Assembly: GCA_902770045.1 (NCBI GenBank)
Contig: CACXRO010000028.1
Coordinates: 1-39,495, forward strand
DNA length: 39,495 bases
Reading direction: 5' to 3'
Source of the DNA: an uncultured bacterium
Lineage (GTDB): Bacteria > Verrucomicrobiota > Kiritimatiellia > RFP12 > UBA1067
Part shown: in pieces, positions 23,876-30,667 of the stretch
Numbering within the stretch: position 1 is the first letter of the stretch
How the letters are laid out: every line of letters starts with the position of its first letter
Notes under the pieces: model-generated
Told to the model about the DNA's origin: nothing
The model's input: the letters and a program-made list of their open reading frames with translations, nothing else
Databases searched by the model: none
Made by a program: the position numbers and the translations under genes

Positions 23876-25672
23876 ATGACAGGTGCGCTTCTAATCGCGG
23901 CGGCTCTTTCCGCCGCGACCAATTCCGTTCAGGAGCTCCAGCCGGTCGAGGTCTGGGGCGAGCGGCTGGTTGCCGTCGCCGTCAGTCCGGCGGATGCGCC
24001 CTGGTGCGGCGCGAGCGCGGCGTTTGCCGCGCGCGAGCAGGGGCCGGCGGGAGGTCTCGCCGACTTGAGCGTCAACGCCGGCGCGTTCTCCGAGTCCGGA
24101 CTCGTCCTCGCCGGCGCGCCGCTCCGCAACGCCCACACCGAGCACTTCAACGCCGATCTGCCGGTTCCTTCGGCGTGGATCGGCGCTGCGGCCGTGCCGA
24201 CCGCGCTCGATCTCGCGCGGCGCACCGCCGGGCACACCGCCGGCGCGCTTGCGCTCGAGCTTTCCGCGCCGTCGGGACGCGAGGGCTCCGTCACCGCCGG
24301 CGCCGGTCTGCGCGGCCTCGCCTTCGTCCGCGCCGACGCGGCGGAGGGCTTTGCGATTTCCGATTCCGTGCGCGGCTGGGCGGGGGCGTTCGTCGACTCG
24401 GCCCACGCCGACCGCGTGGACGGCTACGACGACAATTCCCTCTGGCGGGTGACTGCTGGCGGACGCGTCGGCGCGCTGGCGGAGAACTGGCGCGCGGACC
24501 TGCTCGTCGCCGGGTTCTGGCGCGACTTCGGCGTGCGCGGCGCCTACGGCGCGAACGAGAAGTACCCTGCCTGGGAAGAGGACGCCGGCGGCATGCTCTT
24601 CGGCTCCTGGAAGTACGACGCCGGCGACGGACAGCCCGCCGAGCTGACGGTGTCCTGGCAGCGCGAGCACGACGTCTACTGGCTCGACCGCTACGACCAC
24701 GAGTTCTACGAAAACCGCCACACCTCCGACACCGTCGTCCTCCACGGCGCGACGCGGCGCGTCCTCTCGGAGATGTTCTTCGTCGACCTGCGCAGCGACA
24801 CGCTCTTCGAGATCATCCGCTCTCGGTCGCTCGGCGACCATTCGCGCGTCCAGGAGTCGCTCGCCGCAATCCCCGGCGTCGCCGTCGGCGACTGGGAGTT
24901 TTCGCTCGGACCGGCGGCCGACCTCTTCAGCAACTACAACAGCCGCTTTTCCGGAGCCGGCGGAATCGCCTACCGCTTCGACGAGCGCACCAAGGCGCAG
25001 CTCTCGTACCGCGAGGCGTATCGCGCGCCGAGCTACACCGAGCTCAACTACGAGTCGCCGTCCTCGCTCGGCAATTCCGGCCTGCCGCTCAAGGGACGCC
25101 GCACCGTCGCGCTCGATCTCGTGCGCGAGCGGAGCCAGGAAGGCGCCGGGGGCGTTTTCGCCGAGGGACGCATCGGCGTATTCTACGCGCGCAGCTCCCA
25201 TCTCGTCGACTGGCTCAAGACCTCGCGATCGTCGGCGTGGTACGCGACCGACCTGGGCGAAGTCGACATCTTCGGCGCGTCGGGCGAAGGGGAGTGGCGG
25301 CTCGGCGGCGGAGTGACGCTGCGCGTGGAGGGAGAGCTTGCGAAGAAGTTCTCCGATGTGGAAGGCTACGCCTCGCGCTATGCGCTCGACTATCCGCTCG
25401 CCGGACTCGTGGGCACGCTCCGGTGGGAGATCGCGGACGGTCTTTCGCTGTCCTGGCGCCAGGGAGTGGAGGTGTGGGAGCGCAATCCGGTCCGACGCGG
25501 CGAACGCGTCCGCAACGTCTCGCGCGCGGAGGCGGGCTGGGAGCTGCCGTTTTTCCGGAATGTCACCGCCAGCCTCGGGGTGGATGACCTCTTCGACCAG
25601 GGCTTCGAGGTCTTCCCCGGCCAGCGCGCCGCCGGCATCTCCGCCTACGCGTCGCTGACCTGGAAATGGTGA
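23876..25672 (+). CDS. TonB-dependent outer-membrane receptor
   Basis: The 598-aa protein looks like a compact TonB-dependent receptor. A short Ala-rich signal (about 1-16) precedes a region resembling a TonB box and plug start (LQPVEVWGERLV, about 21-32). The plug covers about 35-140 and contains LVLAGAPLRNAHTEHFNADLPVP. The rest is alternating amphipathic strands typical of a 22-strand barrel, with TDELRAEYTRS-like motifs (for example AQLSYREAYRAPSYTELNYE near 379-398) and the last residues SLTWKW ending in an aromatic residue. Size is close to BtuB. The ligand is not shown by the sequence. It follows trpB by 9 nt, perhaps in the same transcript. Confidence 0.85.
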   Translation: MTGALLIAAALSAATNSVQELQPVEVWGERLVAVAVSPADAPWCGASAAFAAREQGPAGGLADLSVNAGAFSESGLVLAGAPLRNAHTEHFNADLPVPSAWIGAAAVPTALDLARRTAGHTAGALALELSAPSGREGSVTAGAGLRGLAFVRADAAEGFAISDSVRGWAGAFVDSAHADRVDGYDDNSLWRVTAGGRVGALAENWRADLLVAGFWRDFGVRGAYGANEKYPAWEEDAGGMLFGSWKYDAGDGQPAELTVSWQREHDVYWLDRYDHEFYENRHTSDTVVLHGATRRVLSEMFFVDLRSDTLFEIIRSRSLGDHSRVQESLAAIPGVAVGDWEFSLGPAADLFSNYNSRFSGAGGIAYRFDERTKAQLSYREAYRAPSYTELNYESPSSLGNSGLPLKGRRTVALDLVRERSQEGAGGVFAEGRIGVFYARSSHLVDWLKTSRSSAWYATDLGEVDIFGASGEGEWRLGGGVTLRVEGELAKKFSDVEGYASRYALDYPLAGLVGTLRWEIADGLSLSWRQGVEVWERNPVRRGERVRNVSRAEAGWELPFFRNVTASLGVDDLFDQGFEVFPGQRAAGISAYASLTWKW

Positions 25673-25684
25673 CCACCCCACTGA

Positions 25685-25830
25685 CCACTAATTCAGCAGC
25701 CAGCAACCAGCAGCCAGTGTTCAGCGGTCAGTAAAGAGGACAGTCCATCCTTATTACTGGTTACTGGTTGCTGGTTGTTGGTTGCTGGTTGTTGGTTGCT
25801 GGTTACTGGTTGTTGGCTGCTGACCACTGA
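25685..25830. repeat. Large imperfect inverted repeat; dispersed repeat copy C
   Basis: The left arm (25685-25730) reads CAGCAGCCAGCAACCAGCAG and TGTTCAGCGGTCAG. The right arm (25758-25830) is a run of GGTTGCTGGTT/GGTTACTGGTT units ending in GGCTGCTGACCACTGA. The arms are roughly complementary, so a long hairpin can form between the receptor gene and pta. The left arm in inverse orientation is the same element as copies A and B. The right arm looks expanded by slippage. It may end transcription of the upstream operon. Confidence 0.7.
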
Positions 25831-25835
25831 ATCTA

Positions 25836-25844
25836 TGTTATAAT
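25836..25844 (+). promoter_or_regulatory. Extended -10 promoter for pta
   Basis: TGTTATAAT followed by ACACGG. The ribosome binding site AAAGGAGGA (25852-25860) and ATG at 25865 follow, so this gene has a normal leader of about 15 nt, unlike tyrS. No -35 is visible; the upstream bases belong to the repeat. Confidence 0.7.
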
Positions 25845-25864
25845 ACACGGCAAAGGAGGAAACT

Positions 25865-26800
25865 ATGGGTTTGACAGAGACAATCCGCGCCAAGGCGCGG
25901 GCGGACCGGCGGCGGATCGTGCTGCCGGAGGGCGACGAGCAGCGCACCATCGCGGCGTCGGAGGTAATCTGCGCCGAGGGGCTGGCGGAGCCGGTGCTGC
26001 TGACTCCGGCGGGAATCGCGGCGGATGCGGAGCGGCGCGGACGATATGCCGCGGCGCTCTACGAGCTCCGGCGGGCGAAGGGGCTCACCGAGGAGGGCGC
26101 GGCGAAGCTGGTGGCGGACCCGATGTACTTCGGGATGATGATGGTGAAGGAGGGCGAGGCCGACGGGCTGGTGTCCGGCGCGGTCCACTCGACGGGCGAC
26201 ATGCTCCGTCCCGCCCTGCAGATCATCAAGACCGCGCCGGGGATGAAGCTCGTCTCCTCGAGCTTCCTGATGGAGACCGGCAACGCGGCGGTCGGCGAGG
26301 GCGGACTGCTCGTGTACGCGGACTGCGTGGTCAACCCGAATCCGACGGCGGAGGAGCTGGCGCACATCGCGGTGGCGACGGCGGACACGGCGCGGCGTCT
26401 CTGCGGCATCGCCGAGCCGCGGGTGGCGATGCTCTCGTTCTCGACGAAGGGGAGCGCCGAGCACGCGCTGGTGGAGAAGGTGCGCGAGGCGACTCGTCTG
26501 GCGCGGGGGCTCCGGCCCGACCTGCTGGTCGACGGCGAACTGCAGCTCGACGCGGCGCTGGTGCCGGCGGTGGCGTCGGCGAAGGCGCCGGGAAGCGCGG
26601 TGGCGGGTCGGGCGAACGTGCTCGTCTTCCCCGACCTCCAGGCTGGCAACATCTGCTACAAGATCACCCAGCGGCTCGGCGGCGCGGCGTGCTTTGCGGT
26701 GCTGCAGGGGCTGGCTAAGCCGTGCAACGACCTTTCTCGCGGCTGTTCGGTCGATGACATCGTCAACACCGTCGCCGCCACCGCCGTCCAGGCACAGTAG
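25865..26800 (+). CDS. pta: Phosphate acetyltransferase
   Basis: Cytoplasmic enzyme that interconverts acetyl-CoA and acetyl phosphate, usually with acetate kinase in fermentative ATP production. The 311-aa protein is the single-domain type. Typical segments are [17 protein letters not shown] near the N terminus, [25 protein letters not shown] (about 99-123), and the C-terminal [23 protein letters not shown] and ARG-to-CSVDD end. It is slightly shorter than most (about 330 aa). ATG sits behind AAAGGAGGA. An acetate kinase gene is not in the window. Confidence 0.95.
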   Translation: MGLTETIRAKARADRRRIVLPEGDEQRTIAASEVICAEGLAEPVLLTPAGIAADAERRGRYAAALYELRRAKGLTEEGAAKLVADPMYFGMMMVKEGEADGLVSGAVHSTGDMLRPALQIIKTAPGMKLVSSSFLMETGNAAVGEGGLLVYADCVVNPNPTAEELAHIAVATADTARRLCGIAEPRVAMLSFSTKGSAEHALVEKVREATRLARGLRPDLLVDGELQLDAALVPAVASAKAPGSAVAGRANVLVFPDLQAGNICYKITQRLGGAACFAVLQGLAKPCNDLSRGCSVDDIVNTVAATAVQAQ

Positions 26801-26813
26801 AGCCGGGCAAATA

Positions 26814-26822
26814 TGGTATAAT
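26814..26822 (+). promoter_or_regulatory. Extended -10 element after pta
   Basis: TGGTATAAT followed by ACGC, the same form as before tyrS. A GTG codon follows after 8 nt, exactly the distance seen at tyrS, and opens a 33-codon frame (26831-26932). That frame ends by overlapping an ATG (ATGA at 26929). The downstream regulator is truncated, so this may be the promoter left over from a larger module. Confidence 0.6.
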
Positions 26823-26830
26823 ACGCGGTA

Positions 26831-26932
26831 GTGAGATTGGACACCGACACACTCGTGCGCTCTACTGCGCCGTTCGCCGTTTCCGCCGCGGCGATGGCGG
26901 GCATAGATTGGCATAGTGAGGCGGTGATATGA
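26831..26932 (+). CDS. Possible leaderless 33-aa peptide
   Basis: A GTG placed 8 nt after an extended -10 opens a frame encoding a 33-residue product (starts MRLDTDTLVRSTAPFAV) that ends at TGA 26930-26932. I recognise no family. Support is only positional. It may instead be a chance frame, or the 5' scrap of a larger gene, since it is in the same frame as the truncated regulator that follows directly. Confidence 0.25.
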   Translation: MRLDTDTLVRSTAPFAVSAAAMAGIDWHSEAVI

Positions 26933-26953
26933 GCGCGGCTACCAAAGTTCGAA

Positions 26954-27613
26954 TTGCCTTACGATGCCGTGAAAGAGGCCATAGTCAATGCAATCGTCCA
27001 TCGCGACTACACGAGCAACGCAAGCGTACAGGTCATGCTCTTCAAGGACCGGCTTGAAGTCTGGAGTCCGGGGTCCCTTCCGCACGGCATGACCATCGGC
27101 AAGCTATCGAAAACACACAAGTCGGTGCCGGTAAATCCGCTGCTGGCGCGGGCGATGTACCTGAAGGGCTACATCGAAAAGTCCGGGACCGGCACCGAGG
27201 ACATGATTGCAAAATGCAAGGAATGGGGCATCCCCGCCCCCGAATGGACCGAGGACGACGCGGACGACTTTCGCGTTATCCTGAAACGTCCTGTCTCTGA
27301 GCCAGATGAAGGAAAGACTATGGTAAAACCTATGGTGAAAACTATGGTAAATACTATGGTAAAAAGTAGGGTAAAAAGTTCGGTGGAAAGTAGGGTGAAA
27401 AGTTCGGTGAAAAGGCGGGCGAGAAAGTTGTCGAGTACGGAGAAGATAATCGCCTATTTGACCGCCAATCCTTCAGCTGCTGCCCATGAGTTGTCTATTG
27501 CCGTGAAGTTGTCGGTCAGAGGCGTAGAATGGCATCTTAAAGCACTTGTCAAATCCGGGAAACTCCGCCATGTAGGACCCTCAAGAGGCGGCCACTGGGA
27601 GGTGCTGTCATGA
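26954..27613 (+). pseudogene. C-terminal part of an AlbA_2/RecG-like ATP-binding regulator
   Basis: The frame begins inside a known type of protein: PYDAVKEAIVNAIVHRDYTS, then VQVMLFKDRLEVWSPGSLPHG, then YLKGYIEKSGTGTEDMI are typical of the HATPase_c_4-like half of AlbA_2 (Schlafen-like) 'ATP-dependent DNA helicase/transcriptional regulator' proteins. The N-terminal AlbA_2 domain is absent: upstream, only a few codons (KFE, in frame from 26933) precede an in-frame stop at 26930-26932. A 12-bp tandem repeat encodes a VK-rich linker (about 122-154), and a winged helix (about 160-220) ends the protein. The 219-aa product would need a TTG start. I judge it a remnant. Its stop overlaps the next frame (ATGA). 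Confidence 0.8.
27317..27412 (+). repeat. 12-bp tandem repeat, eight units, coding
   Basis: Eight 12-bp units of the form ACTATGGTAAAA fill 27317-27412. The first four carry CTATGG, the last four alternate AGTAGGGT and AGTTCGGT, so higher-order 24-bp duplication is likely. They encode a (T/S-M/R/S-V-K)n linker between the ATPase-like and winged-helix parts. Such linkers are common in this family. Confidence 0.85.
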
Positions 27614-27699
27614 TCAAGAGGCGACAAATCCTCATCGCCGGCATGGGCACCTCCCCGGCGGTGCTAAGTATCTGGGGACAGACCCCCGCGCTACCGTAA
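27610..27699 (+). pseudogene. N-terminal remnant resembling a CRISPR-associated NE0113/CARF protein
   Basis: A 29-codon frame starts with an ATGA overlap on the preceding gene and encodes MIKRRQILIAGMGTSPAVL, followed by a tail that belongs to a REP-like hairpin and a stop. The hydrophobic strand followed by GMGTSPAVL resembles the first strand and loop of CRISPR-associated Cas_NE0113/Csm6-type CARF proteins (usually G-x-SPxVxTET). The rest of the protein is gone. The match rests on about 19 residues only, so it is suggestive. No CRISPR array or cas gene is seen in the window. Confidence 0.45.
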
Positions 27700-27745
27700 T
27701 CTTACAATTGCGGTTTTTGCATCAGAATGTAAGCAAAACCGATTG
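27661..27745. repeat. REP-like element
   Basis: The stretch starts with GTGCTAAGTATCTGGGGACA and contains a GGGG-ACAGA-CCCC hairpin (27673-27687). It is followed by an inverted repeat, CGGTTTTTGC (27711-27720) and GCAAAACCG (27733-27741). The first motif resembles termini I have seen associated with REP/Y1-transposase (RAYT) elements; that is from memory and not verified. It interrupts the NE0113-like frame. Confidence 0.45.
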
Positions 27746-27771
27746 TGGCACTTTACGCCATAAAGCAGATA

Positions 27772-27780
27772 TGCTATAAT
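27772..27780 (+). promoter_or_regulatory. Extended -10 promoter for the RelB-PIN pair
   Basis: TGCTATAAT followed by ACGCC, identical in its core to the element at 6925-6933. AAAGGAGGA (27791-27799) and ATG 27808 follow. The inverted repeat at 27711-27741 is upstream and might be a repressor site. Confidence 0.7.
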
Positions 27781-27807
27781 ACGCCTCAACAAAGGAGGAA
27801 TCTGCTT

Positions 27808-28125
27808 ATGACACAAGTGAACTTCAGGATAGACAGCGATGTAAAGCGCGAGGCGGATGAACTGTTCGACAACCTCGGGCTGAGCCTTTCCGCTGCCATC
27901 ACCATTTTCATCAAGCAGGCCATCTCGCACCGCGGGTTGCCGTTCGCCGTCTGCGAAAATGATTCGCACGTGATGTATGTCCCTGCGCATCCGAGGCCAT
28001 CGGCCGGCGGACGCAGTGCGGCGCTTCGCGCACTTGCCGGGTCGTGGAAAGACAAGCGCTCAACCGAAGAGATCATCGACGACATAGAATGCCACAGGAC
28101 GCAGGGAAGGAAGGTGGAACTGTGA
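27808..28125 (+). CDS. RelB/DinJ-family antitoxin
   Basis: The 105-aa protein has the ribbon-helix-helix start of RelB/DinJ: TQVNFRIDSDVKREADELFDNLGLSLSAAITIFIKQAI, where the strand pairs and the two helices bind DNA. The C-terminal part (about 65-105) is longer than in DinJ and includes KDKRSTEEIIDDI, which would bind the toxin. AAAGGAGGA precedes the ATG. It overlaps the toxin gene by 4 nt (GTGA). Antitoxins of this kind usually repress their own operon. Confidence 0.9.
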   Translation: MTQVNFRIDSDVKREADELFDNLGLSLSAAITIFIKQAISHRGLPFAVCENDSHVMYVPAHPRPSAGGRSAALRALAGSWKDKRSTEEIIDDIECHRTQGRKVEL

Positions 28126-28517
28126 CGATTCTCGACACGAACATCTGCGTCCGGTTCCTTCGGGGGGATGAATCCGTAGCGAGGCGGCTTGTCGACGCGG
28201 ACGAGAATGACGATCTGCGAATACCGGCCATGGTCGAGGGCGAATTGTTCTATGGAGTTGAGAAGTCGGAACATCGCGATGAAAACCGCGAGAAGGTGAA
28301 GTCGCTTCTGGCATTGCTTCCGGTGTGCCACACGGATGACGAGACGATGGAGAAGTTTGGCGAGCTCAAGGCGAAGGCCGAAGCCGCGGGGAGGCGCGTT
28401 GACGATGCGGACGTGATCATCGCCGCCACCGCCATGCGCCACAACGCCGTCCTTGTGACCGGGAACGCCAGGCACTTTTTGCGCTTCGACGGACTTGAAA
28501 TCGAAGATTGGCGATAA
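28122..28517 (+). CDS. vapC: PIN-domain toxin (VapC family)
   Basis: The 131-aa protein is a PIN-domain ribonuclease: LDTNICVRFLRG at the N terminus has the first metal-binding Asp, PAMVEGELFYG has the conserved Glu, and RRVDDADVIIAATAM has the next acidic residues. VTGNARHF closes the fold. VapC toxins cleave tRNA or rRNA in a metal-dependent way. The start is a GTG overlapping the antitoxin stop. Here the PIN toxin is paired with a RelB/DinJ-type antitoxin and not a VapB, a mixed pair. Confidence 0.92.
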   Translation: MTILDTNICVRFLRGDESVARRLVDADENDDLRIPAMVEGELFYGVEKSEHRDENREKVKSLLALLPVCHTDDETMEKFGELKAKAEAAGRRVDDADVIIAATAMRHNAVLVTGNARHFLRFDGLEIEDWR

Positions 28518-28577
28518 TGACTGCGGCGGGCGGGCCCCGGAAAATCCGGTGGATGCGCCCATTGAAGCGCAAAAATA

Positions 28578-28586
28578 TGGTATAAT
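28578..28586 (+). promoter_or_regulatory. Extended -10 promoter for argB, very short leader
   Basis: TGGTATAAT is followed by 11 nt and the argB ATG at 28598. The predicted start point leaves a leader of about 5 nt with no ribosome binding site, close to the leaderless arrangement of tyrS. Confidence 0.7.
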
Positions 28587-28597
28587 ATGCCAAATTC

Positions 28598-29458
28598 ATG
28601 GATAGACTGGATACAGCGCAGGCGAAGGCGGCGGTGCTTACGGAGGCATTGCCGTACATTCAGGACTTCAAGGGCTCGGTGGTGCTCGTGAAGCTCGGCG
28701 GGTCGGTGATGGAGTTCGACGAGAAGCTCGAGTCCATTTCCGGCGACCTCGCCTTCCTCAACGCCGTCGGCATCAAGGTGGTGCTGGTGCACGGCGGCGG
28801 CAAGGCGATCTCCCGCGCCATCAGGGACTCCGGCCACGAGCCGGCGTTCGTCGAGGGCCAGCGCGTGACCGACGAGGAGACGATGGAGATCGTCCGGCGC
28901 ACCCTCAACAATGTGGTCAACCCCGACATCGTCGGCCGGCTCGGCCGGCTGGGCGCGAACGCCAAGCCCCTCCACGGCAACTGGATCTTCGGCGCGAGGA
29001 AGATCGAGCGCCCCGACCGCGGCTACGTGGGCGAGGTGGTCGAGGTCTCGACCCGCGCGGTCCGCGAGATGCTCGACGCCGGAATCGTCCCGGTGGTGAC
29101 CCCGGTCGCGACCGGCGTCGCCGACGGCCACCTCTACAACGTCAACGCCGACATCGCGGCGGCGGCGCTCGCGAAGGCGCTGAAGGTGAGGAAGTTCGTG
29201 CTGGTGTCGGACGTCCCGGGGCTCATGAAAGACCCGGACGACCCCTCGACGCTCTTCTCCACCTTAAGCCTCGCCCAGACCGAGGTCCTCAAGGCGGACG
29301 GCACGATCTCGGGCGGGATGCTGCCGAAGATCGAGAGCTGCGAGGCGGCGATCCGCGAGGGCGTGCGCAAGGTGCACCTGGTGGACGGGCGCATGGACCA
29401 TTCGCTTTTACTGGAAATATTCACGCGACAGGGCGTGGGAACGGAGATAACCCAATGA
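28598..29458 (+). CDS. argB: Acetylglutamate kinase
   Basis: Second step of arginine biosynthesis: phosphorylates N-acetylglutamate. The 286-aa protein has the amino-acid kinase fold: LVKLGGSVME (about 29-38), VLVHGGGKAISRAI (about 64-77) with the glycine-rich loop, then VTPVATGVADGHLYNVNADIAAAALAKAL (about 167-195) and SGGMLPKIESCEAAI, which position the nucleotide and the active-site Lys. The next gene, argD, overlaps by 4 nt (ATGA), so the pair forms an arginine operon fragment. Confidence 0.97.
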   Translation: MDRLDTAQAKAAVLTEALPYIQDFKGSVVLVKLGGSVMEFDEKLESISGDLAFLNAVGIKVVLVHGGGKAISRAIRDSGHEPAFVEGQRVTDEETMEIVRRTLNNVVNPDIVGRLGRLGANAKPLHGNWIFGARKIERPDRGYVGEVVEVSTRAVREMLDAGIVPVVTPVATGVADGHLYNVNADIAAAALAKALKVRKFVLVSDVPGLMKDPDDPSTLFSTLSLAQTEVLKADGTISGGMLPKIESCEAAIREGVRKVHLVDGRMDHSLLLEIFTRQGVGTEITQ

Positions 29459-30654
29459 GTGACAAGACACAGGAACTGCTGGAGCGCTACCGCGCGGTGA
29501 TGATGCCGACGTATGCGCCATCGACGGTAATCGCCTCGGGCAAGGGGCTGACGGTGCGTGACGCCGACGGGATGATGTACTACGACTTCACCAGCGGCAT
29601 CGGCGTGCAGTCGGTTGGCTACGGCTGCAAGAAGGTGGTGGAGGCGATCCAGAAGCAGGCGTCGGTGTTCACCCACTGCTCCAACCTCTACGCCAACGTG
29701 CCGGCGATCAAGCTCGCGGAGCGGCTGGTGGAGCTCTCGGGGCTCGGCGGCAAGGTGTTCTTCTGCAATTCCGGCGCGGAGGCCAACGAGGCGGCGATCA
29801 AGCTTGCGCGGCGCTGGGGCGCGGCGAACGGCGGCCGCTACGAGATCGTCACTTTCCGCCAGGGCTTCCACGGGCGCACGCTCGCCACGGTGGCGGCGAC
29901 GGCGCAGGCGTGGTGCCAGGAGGGCTACGACCCGCTGCCGGTGGGCTTCGCCTACGCCGACTACAACGACCTCGATAGCGTCAAGGCGGCGATTGGCGAC
30001 AAGACGGTCGCGGTGATGCTCGAGGCGGTGCAGGGCGAAGGCGGGGTGACGCCGGCGACGGAGGAGTTCATGCGCGGCGTCCGCCAGCTCTGCGACGAGA
30101 AGAACCTCCTGATGATCGTCGACGAGGTGCAGTCCGGCATCGGCCGCACCGGCACCTGGTTTGCCTGGCAGGGCTACGACGTGAAGCCCGACCTCTTCAC
30201 CTGCGCGAAGGCGCTCGCCGGCGGCCTGCCGATGGGCGCGCTTGTCTCCAACGCGAAGCTGGCGGACGTCTTCACGGTCTCCGCCCACGCCTCGACCTTC
30301 GGCGGCAACCCGGTCGCCGCGGCGACGGCGCTCGCGGTGCTGGACACGATCGAGTCCGAGGGGCTGCTCGAGAACGCGGTCAAGGTGGGCGAGCTGCTGC
30401 GCGAGGCGCTGCAGGGGTTCGTCGACCAGTACGACGCGCTCCTCGAAGTGCGCGGCAAGGGGCTGATGCTGGGGCTCGTCTGCGAGGGCGAGGCGAAGGA
30501 GCTCGTCGAGGCGTTCAAGGGGCAGGGGCTCCTGACGCTCACCGCCGGCGCGCACGTCGTGAGGTTCCTGCCGCCGCTGACGCTCGGCGAGGACGACCTC
30601 GAGGACGTCGTCGACATGATCTCGGACGCGCTCGGCAGCGTCTATGGCGAATAA
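29455..30654 (+). CDS. argD: Acetylornithine aminotransferase
   Basis: Class III PLP aminotransferase that makes N-acetylornithine from N-acetylglutamate semialdehyde, and often also acts in lysine synthesis. The 399-aa protein has FCNSGAEANEAAIKLAR (about 102-118), FRQGFHGRT (about 136-144), DEVQSGIGRTG (about 223-233) and FTCAKALAGGLPMGA (about 248-262) with the PLP lysine. It starts by overlapping argB, and the next gene starts 13 nt later. argB-argD in tandem makes the ArgD assignment firmer than sequence alone. Confidence 0.95.
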   Translation: MSDKTQELLERYRAVMMPTYAPSTVIASGKGLTVRDADGMMYYDFTSGIGVQSVGYGCKKVVEAIQKQASVFTHCSNLYANVPAIKLAERLVELSGLGGKVFFCNSGAEANEAAIKLARRWGAANGGRYEIVTFRQGFHGRTLATVAATAQAWCQEGYDPLPVGFAYADYNDLDSVKAAIGDKTVAVMLEAVQGEGGVTPATEEFMRGVRQLCDEKNLLMIVDEVQSGIGRTGTWFAWQGYDVKPDLFTCAKALAGGLPMGALVSNAKLADVFTVSAHASTFGGNPVAAATALAVLDTIESEGLLENAVKVGELLREALQGFVDQYDALLEVRGKGLMLGLVCEGEAKELVEAFKGQGLLTLTAGAHVVRFLPPLTLGEDDLEDVVDMISDALGSVYGE

Positions 30655-30667
30655 CGGGGGGCTGAAG

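Noticed and set aside
23698..25587. 629-codon plus-strand frame overlapping the TonB-dependent receptor
   Set aside because: Almost entirely Arg/Ala/Gly/Leu, in another phase of a clear receptor gene.
25740..25830. GGTTGCTGGTT repeats as a possible CRISPR or origin iterons
   Set aside because: Units are too short and irregular, with no spacers, no DnaA boxes and no rep gene; they form an inverted repeat with the left arm.
27317..27412. 12-bp repeats as a possible CRISPR array
   Set aside because: Units are contiguous without spacers and lie in frame in a coding sequence.
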